Below are positions 22,700 through 33,599 of a stretch of DNA of 64,000 nucleotides, one piece after another (positions within the stretch are counted from its first letter, which is position 1; each line of letters opens with the position of its first letter). Source of the stretch: Xylaria sp. FL1777 (lineage: Eukaryota > Ascomycota > Sordariomycetes > Xylariales > Xylariaceae); the NCBI GenBank assembly GCA_022578965.1, contig MU400559.1, positions 231,186 through 295,185 of the forward strand, written 5' to 3'. The notes beneath the pieces were generated by a model that was not told the DNA's origin, did no database searches, and saw nothing but the letters and a program-made list of their open reading frames with translations. A program made the translations under genes and the position numbers.

Positions 22700-24009
22700 A
22701 TACTCTCATAAATACCGTACGTATGACTAGTTGCTACCTCAGTGGAGATTGGCCGATCGCCTACTATTTCCCGCTATGGGAGCTTGGGAGAATTTGGGGT
22801 CCATCTTTGCGGTCAAGGTACCGGCATTGTATAGTACCTACTATTCGAGGGCTAGCTGTTGAAAACTGCGTGTGATCATGTACCCCTAGGATCTTGGGAA
22901 AGGAACTAAGCCATATTACGTGAGAATTTACCCCGCCTTTACCCGCCACTAAATCTACTAAGGGGTTTTAGCTACTTGAAAGCCAAGTTATCAAGTCCTC
23001 TTGGCATTTATTGCAGGAGCCTTGCCGCAACAATACAGACGCATTCTCCCCCAAGGCGTAGCCTAGAGTCAGTGTTCAAGAGAAAACCAATAACATCCAC
23101 TTCGCATTGACGGCGACTGTGATGTAACAGGAATGTGAGGGCTAGCAATCAGTATATTGAGACGCGTATGGCATGCTGTCATGTACGCGAGTAAACACGT
23201 CAAAATGAGGCTTTTGACCATAACCCGGATGTGACTTGTGACGGAAAGGAAGCGAAGCTAAAGCCTTCTTGGGCGAAGGTCGGCTCTGTACATATATGCG
23301 TAGGCCAAATGCTTGAATGCATGATTCGTTGCCATGCCTGCAAGCCACCCCAGTCTTCATGGTAGCAGAGCCGAGTAAGGATGTCTACATCAGCATCAAC
23401 AATGCAACCCCTTGCTTTTCATCGTCATGCTCTAGTCTCCTAACCAATTTGATGAGCTGAGGCTGCTCTTCACAGGATATTATCGCACAAGGTAGAAATT
23501 ACCAATGGAGCAATTGACATCATAAAAAAGAACCTTCTTAACGAAAACCAGCATTAGTTGTTGAGTTTCGCGACTCCAGCACGTTGTGATATTTGATGGT
23601 AAGAAGGCTCTGTAGAGGGCAGGGTGGCATTGCAAATCTTGGCGTATTTCGGCGCCGAATTGTTAGAGTAGTCCGTGGTAGACAACTCCTGGAGAAATAG
23701 GTCATCATCTCCTCCTTACCCCGCTACCGCGAAGTACCGATGAATTGCGCTCCAATCATGATCATGATGGAAAATACCGTACAAGACGCATATAAGGCAC
23801 ACAGACTATAATTATACGCAGATTTCCGTAAGCGGTCCTGTAGGCAGACAGGCATGGCCAAGGGTCGCCATAAGGAGCAGTAATATACGACGTCTAGATA
23901 GTGGTAAGGCAGTTTTTGGAGAGTTCGCGAGTACCGATTAGGAATGATATATGAATGGCTGCCTCGTTCTGCTGAATTTAATACATGCGATGCAACCATA
24001 CCTGCGGAC
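22700..24009. other. Intergenic, no supported gene
   Basis: Frames of 72-116 codons exist (for example minus 23724-24074) but have no domain, signal peptide or splice support. Confidence 0.35.
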
Positions 24010-24090
24010 ATGCAATATTCAACCCTCGGTACGGAATGGTCTGCTGACTCATCGTGGCGGTGCGAACATTTCATGAATTCTGCATATATT
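24010..24090. repeat. Dispersed repeat, copy 1 (right half only)
   Basis: Reads ATGCAATATTCAACCCTC, and later GTCTGCTGACTCATCGTGGCG. It is alignable by eye with 26111-26190, which has the same order of blocks with scattered substitutions. Probably a fragment of an old mobile element. Confidence 0.5.
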
Positions 24091-24961
24091 TATAAAAACC
24101 CCTAGTCTCTATGCACGGTAACAGTTTCCTCACTTTACAGAGCGGTCTACGTTGTCCAAATATTCTTGGCGTGAGACTGATAAGCGACGTGGTAACCCGG
24201 AGGATATCCGAGAAGCATCGGCCGGGGAGGTTAACAACGATTCATACTACGTATGTCACATCTGAAAGATATACCCGATCTGTGCTCGTCGTTAGCACCA
24301 ATCAATCAATTAGTGATTCTGTTAGGCCTGAAGAAGCAGACTCCAATCAAGTTCCTTAGTTCGCATCATACATCGACCGCTTTAGCTAACCATAGCTGGC
24401 AATGAGCCGAAAAAAGGGGTAATGAGAGAGCCAAGTGACGGAGAATTAATTCTTGCCGAAGACGAGATGGCGGGGCGAAGAATGCGTGTACATGTTCCGC
24501 ATGGGGCGTAGAGAACTCACAGAGCAACTAAGCATTGCTCACGGTCACAAATAAATGGTCTCACCCTTTATAAATGTATGGGGCCGATGGCGCGGCCACC
24601 AGGAATCGTCTTGTTTCATACTAAGTAAACCACGTGGTGGCGAGAGTTGAAATGCCTGCTCCGTCCACACGAATCCCGGTCTCCGTTTTTGTCTGTTCCC
24701 ATTTTGGAAGCGAGTGACTTCAGAGGTCCGGGGTTGATGCCAAGCCCGGGTGTCATTCGCGGAATCCTGTGATGTTCGGGAATACTGCTCTTAGATCTCA
24801 AAAAGGCAAGGCTGCGTAGGTGCCCTTAGCTACAGTACTGTAGTTCGAATACATAGTAAGGCTTCGAACATCATTGATGTTACTGTTTCCTTTGCTACCG
24901 CAACACGTCTTCCACCTTTATTCATCTTTCTAAGTATCAGTTTCCTACTCCGTACTTCATC

Positions 24962-25734
24962 ATGAAGACTAGTGTATTCTTCGCCCTTCTGCCATCCGCA
25001 GTCATGGGTCTCAGCCTCTACGGCTTCCCTCCAGTTGTACCAACCAAAACCCTAGATCGCCGAGACTCTTGGGGAGGCGCTGTCTCTTTGGGTCCGACCA
25101 AATCACGAATCACAAAGGCCGTGACTACGATCCTTCCAGGTACTGCGCCATCCACGCAGAACGGGGAACTTTTCTTGTGGCCTGGAATGTCGAATGGGAC
25201 CGGAGACTTAGTACAAACGACACTCGAGTCCTGGCCTGACAACTCTTGGTGTGGCGCCGTGACTGGCGAGTGGTGCATTCGATGTTCGCTCTTTGGATCT
25301 TTTGGTCAACTGGATGGGACTGCCTCCCCGGTCTCTGGATCCATGTCTGTAGAGATTCTGTATGAGCTGCAGAGTGATGGAACAACCTGGAAACAGACAG
25401 CGACGGACGTAGCTACTGGAAGTCAACTCAGCACATTTTCGTATAACAGTGGTCCTTACATGGTAAGCATCAGTTATCACCTCTACTCTTGTTTGGCAGA
25501 GAGGAGCTAACAACCAAATAGACGGGATATGGCACCGGCACCGAATGCGACTCCGACTGTACGGGCACCATCGCAGCTCAAACTTACTCTAACACCGTCA
25601 TCACTTTAGCGGCAGCAGACGCTACTTTTGGCAACACCATCACCACTTCTGGAGGCGCTACATACTCAGGTCTGACGACTAGTGATAATAAAGTTTGGAC
25701 TATCAAGAGCATGAATATTCCGGCTATGACTTAA
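24962..25734 (+). CDS. Secreted protein of unknown function, 237 aa
   Basis: Two exons: join(24962..25462, 25522..25734). The intron is 25463-25521 (donor GTAAGC, acceptor ATAG, phase 0). The signal peptide is MKTSVFFALLPSAVMG, followed by a short pro-like stretch ending LDRRD, a possible dibasic cleavage site. The mature part contains ..GELFLWPGMSNGTGDLVQTT.., ..WCGAVTGEWCIRCSLFGSFG.. and, after the splice, TGYGTGTECDSDC, then AAADATFGNTI and a C-terminal IPAM. Cysteines occur in two clusters (three before and two after the intron). The repeated hydrophobic/Thr-Ser-Gly alternation suggests an all-beta fold. I have the impression of a widespread fungal secreted family of about 240 aa but cannot name it, so I assign no enzymatic role. 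A polyadenylation-like AATAAA follows the stop. Confidence 0.8.
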
Positions 25735-25747
25735 TATTTAGTCTTCC

Positions 25748-25753
25748 AATAAA
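25748..25753 (+). promoter_or_regulatory. Polyadenylation-signal-like AATAAA
   Basis: AATAAA lies 14 bp past the TAA of the 237-aa secreted protein gene. Confidence 0.5.
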
Positions 25754-26036
25754 AATAGCACAGAGGATGCGTGGTCAGAGAAGACGTGAGGCTTCAGAAC
25801 CTACTTCTATCACCAATTTCACTACATTATACCTCTAGCTCCCTTAGTTAACTATTACATAACAAAGAATATATTTATATCTGCGTAATAATAGCTTTAA
25901 TCTTTTTTTATATTTTCTTTTCTTAAATAGTTAAGTAGTATGATACTCCGTTTAGAATACACTAATTAAAAAAGTTATAATTGTGTCCAGGTTTCAGGAG
26001 GCAAGGGTCACTAATCCTACGAGTTGTAATTAATTA

Positions 26037-26190
26037 GCATGGGAAGTTCCATTTTCGGACCTCAAAGCCTCTCGTCCTGGACGCTTCTATATCAATTCTT
26101 CAATATTCGTATGCAATATTGAACACTCTGTGTAATGTTGTCTGCCAACTCGTCGTGGCGCTTTACTTTGCTATATTCAGAATTTGCTCT
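26037..26190. repeat. Dispersed repeat, copy 2 (longest), downstream of the phosphotransferase gene
   Basis: Its left half (26037-26120) aligns by eye with 27347-27430. Shared blocks are GCATGG..AAG..CCATTTTC, GTCCTGGACGCTT and ATTTGTATGCAA-like. Its right half (26111-26190) aligns with 24010-24090. Together with copy 3 it brackets the APH-family gene as direct repeats. Confidence 0.55.
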
Positions 26191-26254
26191 ACTGCTAGCT
26201 AATACGCTCCATTGACGGGCAAATCCAAATTTAAACACAAGAGCATCTCAGCAC

Positions 26255-27106
26255 TTATCGCGGAGCAATACGACTGATGAACTGATCTACCACATACTCA
26301 GCATCGTAGCGGCGAAGAAATATGTCTGGAAGGGCAGGGTAGTAGCCAATATACCACTGTGCGTTACGGAGCGGCTTTACCATCGCATGATACTCGGGAT
26401 AGAATCCAGCGAGCTCCCAATCAATAATCGCCGCAATTCGGCCGTCTCGAACAATTATATTGCAGGGGTGTAGGTCACCATGGGTCAAAACAATCTCGTG
26501 GTCGTTTCGCAACTGGCCGCGGGCCACACTGACGAGCATTTCTGGGAATGGGGATCCTTCGAGCATGAAATCGTTCCACTCTGCTTCACTCTCAAATGGT
26601 CCACCTTCGTCTGAGAATCGACGCTCATCGATGGCCGGTCTCCTTCCAAACCCTCCGATATACGATCCTTTTATTGCTCGCAGCTGGTCAAGGTAGCCAC
26701 GTAGTTGGTTGGTAATTTCAATCCGGTCTACATCGGATAGGTCGTTCCATGCTTTGTCTAGACTTATGCCTTCGATATAGTCCATAGTAATGGTTTTTGG
26801 CGTAGTAGCATATACCCGCGGCACAGGTATAGTTGTGTGCTCACGCACGAATCGCATCACCTCGGCCTCAGCCTCCTTAACACCATAAAGAGCAACTATC
26901 TTGGTTACTTTGTCTCCGTTTCGAACAACCCTGCGATTCCTTAGATCATGAATTATGACCCCTTTAATATTGTTAGACTCAAGACACCTTGTAACAGGAG
27001 CTGTACAGACCCTCATGACCGTCGAAATCCGAATATCGACCCGGTTGGTAGCCCTCATCCTCCTCTTCAAGACTTGTGTCAGATTGGTTGAGACTTGACT
27101 CTCCAA
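26255..27106 (-). CDS. APH-family phosphotransferase (protein-kinase-like fold)
   Basis: Uninterrupted frame of 283 codons. It carries the conserved features of the APH/choline-kinase-like fold: GDKVTKIVAL (lysine region), EAEAEVMRFVREHTTIPVPR (helix C region and the IPVPR motif typical of fungal members) and MDYIEGISL (hinge). These are followed by the catalytic loop LTHGDLHPCNIIV and the metal-binding IIDWELAGFYPEY. The core is complete. The fungal family is large and mostly uncharacterised; members phosphorylate small molecules, and a resistance role should not be assumed. The first about 45 residues before CLESNN are uncertain. In-frame Met codons lie at 27106, 27058 and 27016. A second frame from an ATG at 27131 reads a plausible acidic N-terminus (MEDSSSLKVGESSLNQ) that overlaps it and may belong to a differently spliced first exon. 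The gene sits between diverged direct repeats. Confidence 0.8.
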   Translation of the reverse strand: MESQVSTNLTQVLKRRMRATNRVDIRISTVMRVCTAPVTRCLESNNIKGVIIHDLRNRRVVRNGDKVTKIVALYGVKEAEAEVMRFVREHTTIPVPRVYATTPKTITMDYIEGISLDKAWNDLSDVDRIEITNQLRGYLDQLRAIKGSYIGGFGRRPAIDERRFSDEGGPFESEAEWNDFMLEGSPFPEMLVSVARGQLRNDHEIVLTHGDLHPCNIIVRDGRIAAIIDWELAGFYPEYHAMVKPLRNAQWYIGYYPALPDIFLRRYDAEYVVDQFISRIAPR

Positions 27107-27346
27107 CTTTCAAAGAACTGGAATCCTCCATGATGAGGGTACTAAATCACAATCTTCGCAGAAGTAGTTGTGGTAAAGATAGAGAGCAACTGTTGCGGGG
27201 GATTTCGCTAGGTTTCTCTCTATAGGTACCTGAAAAGTCCTGTTGGCTTTGACCTGCATTAGCGGGCGGAAACCTCGAGAATGGGGGCGGGAAGAGGCGA
27301 GGGGTAAAGGTTACATGCAGGTGCACCACTCCATGAGTGGCAGATG

Positions 27347-27430
27347 GCATGGAAGACTCCATTTTCAGATCTCAATACCTTCAGTCCTGGACGCTTTCAT
27401 ACCAACTCTTCTATATTTGTATGCAAGATA
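27347..27430. repeat. Dispersed repeat, copy 3, upstream of the phosphotransferase gene
   Basis: Direct repeat of 26037-26120, with substitutions spread along the length. The shared core includes GTCCTGGACGCTT. Confidence 0.55.
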
Positions 27431-27439
27431 TAGGAAATT

Positions 27440-27879
27440 GCAAGGTCTTTGCATAGTTTGCCTATGGCAACTATTCAGCATTTAGAAGCTTTAATTCTAA
27501 CAGGAGTAACCCTTGCTTCTTACACGCACATATCAGTTCCCTGCTAACATTGCTATACGCTTACCACTCCATTTAATCTACATATTCGTTGCTACCGCCG
27601 ATCATTTCTTTATTGTGAGCTTAGTGTCTACCCCTATACTAAGCTTAGTTCTACTAATCTTGGTCCTTATACTAAGTTCTAAATTGCGAAGCGTACTATC
27701 CTGGTGATCATCAGCTTACACATACGCATATCGAAAGTAATGCCGCATGATGTAAATGTTTTATAATGTGTCCTGAAAATAGAATCATCACGATTAGAAT
27801 ATGGCTTCTCACGGTTTCTTGTAGTTATTCGAATGTAACTGGTAGCTGGGAGCGAGCGAAAAGCCGAAACCGAGTTGCC
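27440..27879. other. Intergenic, no supported gene
   Basis: T-rich, with hydrophobic-looking short frames but no ATG-led gene of recognisable type. Confidence 0.35.
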
Positions 27880-27887
27880 TATAAGAG
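27880..27887 (+). promoter_or_regulatory. TATA-like box of the 6-Cys secreted protein gene
   Basis: TATAAGAG lies about 140 bp before the ATG at 28021, followed by a CAAC/CT-rich leader ending CAAGACAAAATG, a typical fungal start context. Confidence 0.5.
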
Positions 27888-28020
27888 CATTTATTACCGC
27901 CGGCCTTCAACTAAGACCATTGACATTTTCAGACACGATTCGACAACTACAAAGATCACTTTGATTTTGTTTCTACGCCTAATAAAGAAATCTCTCTGAA
28001 ACCTCGATTCTCAAGACAAA

Positions 28021-28298
28021 ATGAAACTACTCGCTGTCTTCGCAATTGCCGGGCTCACTGCCTACGTCAGTGCGCAAACCAACTGTATCCATTTGTGCGT
28101 CTGCCCATAGCCATAGCTATAGGTCTCGCCGTTCCTCATCTGAATTCTCCACTAATTAATCTACTTCTGCGTAGTGCCGATCCAGACCATAACGTCGGAA
28201 ACCTTTGCATGTGTGAGGACGGGTGCTATACGCTGAACCCGGATACGGAAGGTTGCAATCCACCGGGCGTGTCGATCCCGTGTAGCTCAACACGCTGA
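28021..28298 (+). CDS. Small secreted cysteine-rich protein, 65 aa, 6 Cys (candidate secreted effector-like protein)
   Basis: Two exons reconstructed by hand: join(28021..28094, 28175..28298). The intron is 28095-28174 (80 nt, donor GTGCGT, branch site CTAAT near 28152, acceptor GTAG, phase 2). The signal peptide is MKLLAVFAIAGLTAYVSA, with predicted cleavage before QTNC. The mature peptide of about 47 residues reads QTNCIHFADPDHNVGNLCMC, then EDGCYTLNPDTEGCNPPG, and ends SIPCSSTR before TGA. Six cysteines fit three disulfides. A competing donor (GTATCC, 14 nt earlier) would leave the second exon out of frame, so GTGCGT is preferred. I recognise no family. Its small size, high Cys content and place in a gene-poor region near AT-rich DNA are typical of fungal effector candidates, which is inference only. 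Confidence 0.65.
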
Positions 28299-29994
28299 TG
28301 TTCTACACAATATGTCAACGGCGCCAGGGATTTTTTAGTCCAAAGATTCCGGGATAGCACGGTATACTCTTGTGGAATACATAAATATAAATCAGCCCCA
28401 ACTGGAGCACAGATAACGAATGAAATCTTCTGTCACTATGTATACTACACCGAAGAGCAACCCTTTGGTTTTGCGAGACTATCAAATCACACTTAACTTT
28501 AACATGTGCGACAAGATGCACCATTAAAGCCTTCCTGTTTTTCATTCCAGTTTACATTAAATTTTTGACATCAGACTTCTTTGAAATGAAACTACGTAGC
28601 GTTATGGCGCAAATATTATTGCTATATGATTCCGCGCTCCTTCTCATATAATCGACCGCTGTCGCAGCAGAGTCGAGTTGATTGTATTCTCACCTGACCA
28701 CAACGTCTCGCAGCACAGTGCTCAAATGATAAAGTGTTACGGCTAGGCTTTCAAATAGCTGGTGTATTATTTCTAATCTTCATCTATCATGATAGGATGG
28801 TCACTAGGACGAGGACTTATTTTGTTGGAATAATTATCACCTCTTTCCCCTTTGGCCGAGCCAATTCCTTACTTCTAACCCTGAATACAACTTACTTGCC
28901 TGGTTCTGACCTATTTGAACCGCTTGCATTCGCCGACAAAATATGCACCCTGGTTATCACAATCGAACACATCGTCACGTGGTGGCTTTCTGCCTTAGAG
29001 TGCCTGTCGAGCCAAGACAATATTTTGGCCCCAGGAACATTGACCACGTGTGCCAACGTGGTAATGGGGGCCGATATTCGCATAATGCTAGGGGCCACAG
29101 ACATAATGTCGCCTCGAGATATAGCTTCCCCTTTCTGAGCTGTGATATTTGGGAAGAGAACGACACACGCGGTTGGTGCACTAAAATAGATCTGACTAGC
29201 GCGCAAATGCAATACTACATCCGGTTCACTCTCCTAAATATACTGAGAGGAACGTAGGAATGAGAGATGTACACAGTAGACAGCAGAGGCACTTCACACG
29301 GCTTTCAAAGCATTTTGATTGTCAGATAGTCAACTGACAACATTGATTTCGAAGCGGCTCGACGAAAGGGTAGCAGTGAAGCCGAGCCGCGATCTTAATT
29401 TATTTAAAAGAAAAGAGTCCTCCTCTAAACACTATATTGGGACATGCCAGGGTTAGAGTTAAGCCGTTCATATAGCCTACTGCTTAAAACCAGCATGCTT
29501 GCTACCATTAACGTACCTTGTTGCAGTTATCAAGTAGACTAACGACATTGTCTTCAAGCTAGATGAGCAATTAAATATTGGGGTTAGCAGTGAACCAGCA
29601 GCATCTAGTTCTGGTGTACGGTGTGGATGAAATTTGAAGCTCGGGTGGGTAGTATCGATCCTACCGTGTACCCTGCCTGTGTGGGCTAATTCCGCCTCTA
29701 TGATGATGTATGAAATGCTGCCCCTTAAACTGCGGCAAGGTATTTATCTCAAAACTGCCAGGTCTAGAATTCTCTATGAGTATAAGATGACACTTTAATA
29801 TGTTAGATTTGATCAAATTTCAAAGGCTGTCCAACATTCTCTACACATTATTTGATCATTTTTATCTTTGATAGGGTGGGAGCTACCTCATCAATAAGTT
29901 TCGTGCCCTCATGACGTTACGACCCGACTCTTTGAAACTGCTATTAAATTCAAAGGGTACGAGTTAGGCGAGAGACACAGTCGTGCAAGTAGCT
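28299..29994. other. Intergenic, no supported gene
   Basis: A non-ATG plus frame (28734-29138) and an overlapping minus frame (28892-29212) are both over 100 codons, but neither has a recognisable domain, and they mirror each other. No TE core found. Confidence 0.35.
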
Positions 29995-31399
29995 ATGGTC
30001 CACCCAGCTTTAGACATGACGACCGGCAGTCCAGGCACGCAGCCTTCCGGGCATGCTAACCATTATAAGTTTGGTCTTAGCGATGAACTACGTCAAGGAA
30101 CTATGGAATTGGATGAAACGGAGTCTGACTCAAGCGGAGGTCTCGAAAGAAATAAATCGGAGTACAAGCCGGCAGCCCTGAGATGGCCTTTCTTGACAGC
30201 ATTATTAGCGACCCTGATCATAGCGCTCGTTTTCCTAAGCCATGCTGTTAATACTCTGCCTCTTATGGAAAATCATGCATGGTACCTTTCCGAAGTCGTA
30301 GAAGCGAGAGGGCCCGATACAGCTTCAGGAATCACCATCACGAATATCAGAGATACAGTCACACCACTGCAAAACACAAGACCATTGCAAATCCGCGAAG
30401 CCGATCATACAACTACGATTTTGGTCACGAGTGTCACCACTGTATTACAGACATGCATTGCTACTACTACTATGGTAGTGACAGAAAATTATGGTCATGT
30501 TGGTTACCAAACGGTCACAACCACCGACACACAGATGATAACAGAGAAAATTACAGAGACTGTTACAGAGACTGTTACAGAAACTTTCAAGGAGACTTCT
30601 ATAGGGACTATCAGAGAGATCATCACAGAATCTGCTTTACCTCAACCGCACCAACCCTCCTCTTCCTCCAAACTATCAGATGACCACGATGTTAAAATAA
30701 CAACAGTCACTAAATGGTTAATCGCCACTTTATCCTCAGCACCTCAAGAAGACTTTGGAAATGCCAGCGATAAAACATCTAGTGAGACACATCTTCTATT
30801 AATCCCTTCATGATTGACAGACATTTACGGTGACAGTGCTCACAAAAGTAGTACAGAATCAAGCTCACCAACCAACAATCCCCACAATCTCTCCCAGCAA
30901 AGCTATTAAGTGGCAAGGAGAGTCCACAGATGTTGGAGAGAACGCAGACTCTGTGACAGAGGACAAATCTGAGGTACTTCCCTCTGATTTCGAGAGTATC
31001 GGGACGAGAATTATTGCAGATAATTCAATACATTACTGGGTGGGCAAGGCAACCGATTTCGACACGATCCAAAGTCCATACGTCACAGAAATCCCAGTTG
31101 TTTTATTTGATGCTAATGGCTCACCCACTGCAACGTCAGCGACGCAAGTTTCCGGTTTCGCGACTGGGCTAGAGAGTGCTTTCATCTCTATTGGAGATAA
31201 AACAGCTACTCTGGAGATCACTACTCTGACCGACGCAAATGGCTCGCCAGTGGCAACATTAACAGTGCCTCCAGGTTTTGTCACGTCTTTTGTCACTACG
31301 CTGACTGACGCTGCGGGCGAGCCCACGGCTACGCAGGTCTGGGATGTCTTAGTTACACCCTCGCCGTCTGTCAAAGGTATAAAGAAGTGTACGATATAG
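29995..31399 (+). pseudogene. DUF3433-like membrane protein gene, 5' part only, frame broken
   Basis: From ATG at 29995 the frame reads MVHPALDMTTGSPGTQPSGH, then ANHYKFGLSDELRQGTMELD. One transmembrane helix follows (WPFLTALLATLIIALVFL), then a Thr-rich extracellular-type stretch with repeats (TETVTETVTETFKETS). The frame stops at TGA 30811-30813. A second frame (from about 30818 to TAG 31399, offset +1) continues with the family's signature repeats DANGSPTAT, DANGSPVAT and DAAGEPTAT. These are features I associate with fungal DUF3433 proteins. The usual downstream multi-helix DUF3433 region is absent, because similarity ends about 31370 where the AT-rich block begins. It has at least one stop or frameshift plus truncation, so I call it a relic. 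A short unrecognised intron between the frames is possible but would not restore the missing 3' half. Confidence 0.65.
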
Positions 31400-33599
31400 C
31401 AAGTAAAGTAATATATTCAAAATAACTAGAAGTAAGAAAGGTAACCCAAAGAACAGAAGGAATAAGTAATATATATAGCCCAAAAGTATAAAATATACTA
31501 TATCTACTTATTTTAACACTTTTACTTACTTTAAACTTATTTATTCTAATAATAACAAAACTATGGTTTTATATATATTTAATATAAAATGTAAACTATA
31601 TAATATTATAAGTGTTATTTCTTAAGTAGGTTAAAAGAAACATAGTTATAAAAAAGGTAATATATTACCGTTTTTCTTTTTTTTGTAATTTATATAAGTA
31701 GTTATACTTTAAGCACATTATTAAATGCTTATTTTATTGTTTTAAATCTTGTTTAAAGTTGTTAGCGCTAATTAAACTTATAAAAACTTCTATAAAAAAA
31801 AAAAAACAACAAATATATATTAGTTTTGCAAGCTTTAATTACTTTACTAAAAAAATATAGTTTTTAATTTTAAAGTTTTTAAGTCTTAAATATAAATAGT
31901 TCTTTAAAGTAACTTATTAATAAACTTATAATATGCTATATAATAAGCATAAGTTTTAGCTACTAAATAAGTTATTAATATTATACTAAATAAATAGCTT
32001 TTAAACTTTTTTTAAAACAAATTTTAAAAAGGTTTATTGTTTTTTCTAAAAAACATCCTTTGTTTATAATTTAGTAATTACGTTTTTAATAAAGTTATAA
32101 TCTTAAAATATTGCAATTTTACTTTTAGCAAAGTTTACAATTAATATTATAGCATAAATATGCTATTTTACGTTTTTTTATAAATTTTTTATTAGTTTTT
32201 TTATAAATATAAAAAATAAACTAATTTAAATATATTTATTGTTTTTTTTGCAGTTATAAAAAGCGCTAAAAATATTTTAAATAAAAGCGTTTAATATTAT
32301 TTTGCTAATTTTTTAGTTTTTTTTTTTACTAAAGCAGCTAAAAAATATAGCCTTAAAATAAACATAAAGCATAAATAAGTATAGTTTAAATATTTAAAAT
32401 TAATTTAAATATACTATTATTTTATTACTTATAGTTTTTAGGTTTAATAAAAGTTCTGCTAAAAAACCAAATAAGTTTATTAATATAACTATATTTTTTA
32501 TTGCTAATAATTAAAAACTTTTACTATTTTTTTACTAAAGTAAATAAAAGCTACAAATTTAAAAAACAATATAAAAAATATGCTTAATAATTAATTTTAA
32601 ATAAAAAGTTTAATTTTTAGTTTTTATAGCGTTAACTTAAGTTATATAAAAGCAATAAACAAAAATCCCTTAGTAAATTAATAGTAATTATATAAATAAC
32701 CTAATATTACTTAGTTATAAAAAGTTAAGCTTATAATAAGTACTAATTATATAGCAGCTTTATTAATATAATATCTTAATAAAGCTTTACTTATAATATA
32801 AAATAAAACTTTGTTTTTTAATACAAAGTAAGGTTTTTAACTTTTAATGCAAAATAAAGCTTTTATTATAATATAAAGTAGCCTTTATTTTTACTAGTTT
32901 TTTTATTTTAAGCTTAAAGCACTTTAAAATGCAAAAAATTTATTTTTTAGTAGCGCTTTTATTAAGCTATTTACTACTTGTGTTATAATTAAGCTATTTA
33001 AGTACTTTAGCACATATTACATATTATATATATATATAGAATATTTCTTTTATACTTATTTTATAGGAGTTTTTTTTTTTTTTTAAGCTTTAGTTTTATT
33101 AAATATTTACTATAAAACTAAAGATATATTAACTATTATACTTAACTTTTAATGCTTTATACTTTTTATAATAATTTTAAAGCTTTTTAAAATAAAGTTA
33201 TTTATAATACTTTGTTATATTATAAAATAGCTAAATATTAACTAATTATATAAGCTAATGCTATTTTTAATAGCTTTTTTTTAGAACAAACTTTAATAAT
33301 AAACTAAAAACAAACTTAGCACAAATTATTTTTAAAACTAAGCTTAAGCAAATAATAATTATTTAGTGCTTTAAGTATTAATACTTAACTGTTATAAATA
33401 TAAATTATATAGCTTTTAGCTAAAATTAAAAAGCTAAAGCAGCAAGTTATACAGCAAAAAAATAAAAGCAAACAAGTTACTTTAAAATCAAAAATAGCTT
33501 GTACTACTTTTACTTTATAATTAAATAAATAAAAGAACTAAAGAACAACATTTTTAAAAAAACAGAAAAACTTTTTAAACTTTAAAAAACAATTCTATA
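31400..33599. other. AT-rich DNA, not assigned
   Basis: Between the truncated DUF3433-like gene and the first decodable retrotransposon frames. It may contain the 5' LTR and leader of the gypsy element that follows, but I could not match any repeat to its 3' side. Confidence 0.4.

Noticed and set aside
28734..29212. Overlapping plus (134 codons, non-ATG start) and minus (106 codons) frames
   Set aside because: The plus frame lacks an ATG start and neither shows recognisable motifs. Mirror-image openness suggests composition.
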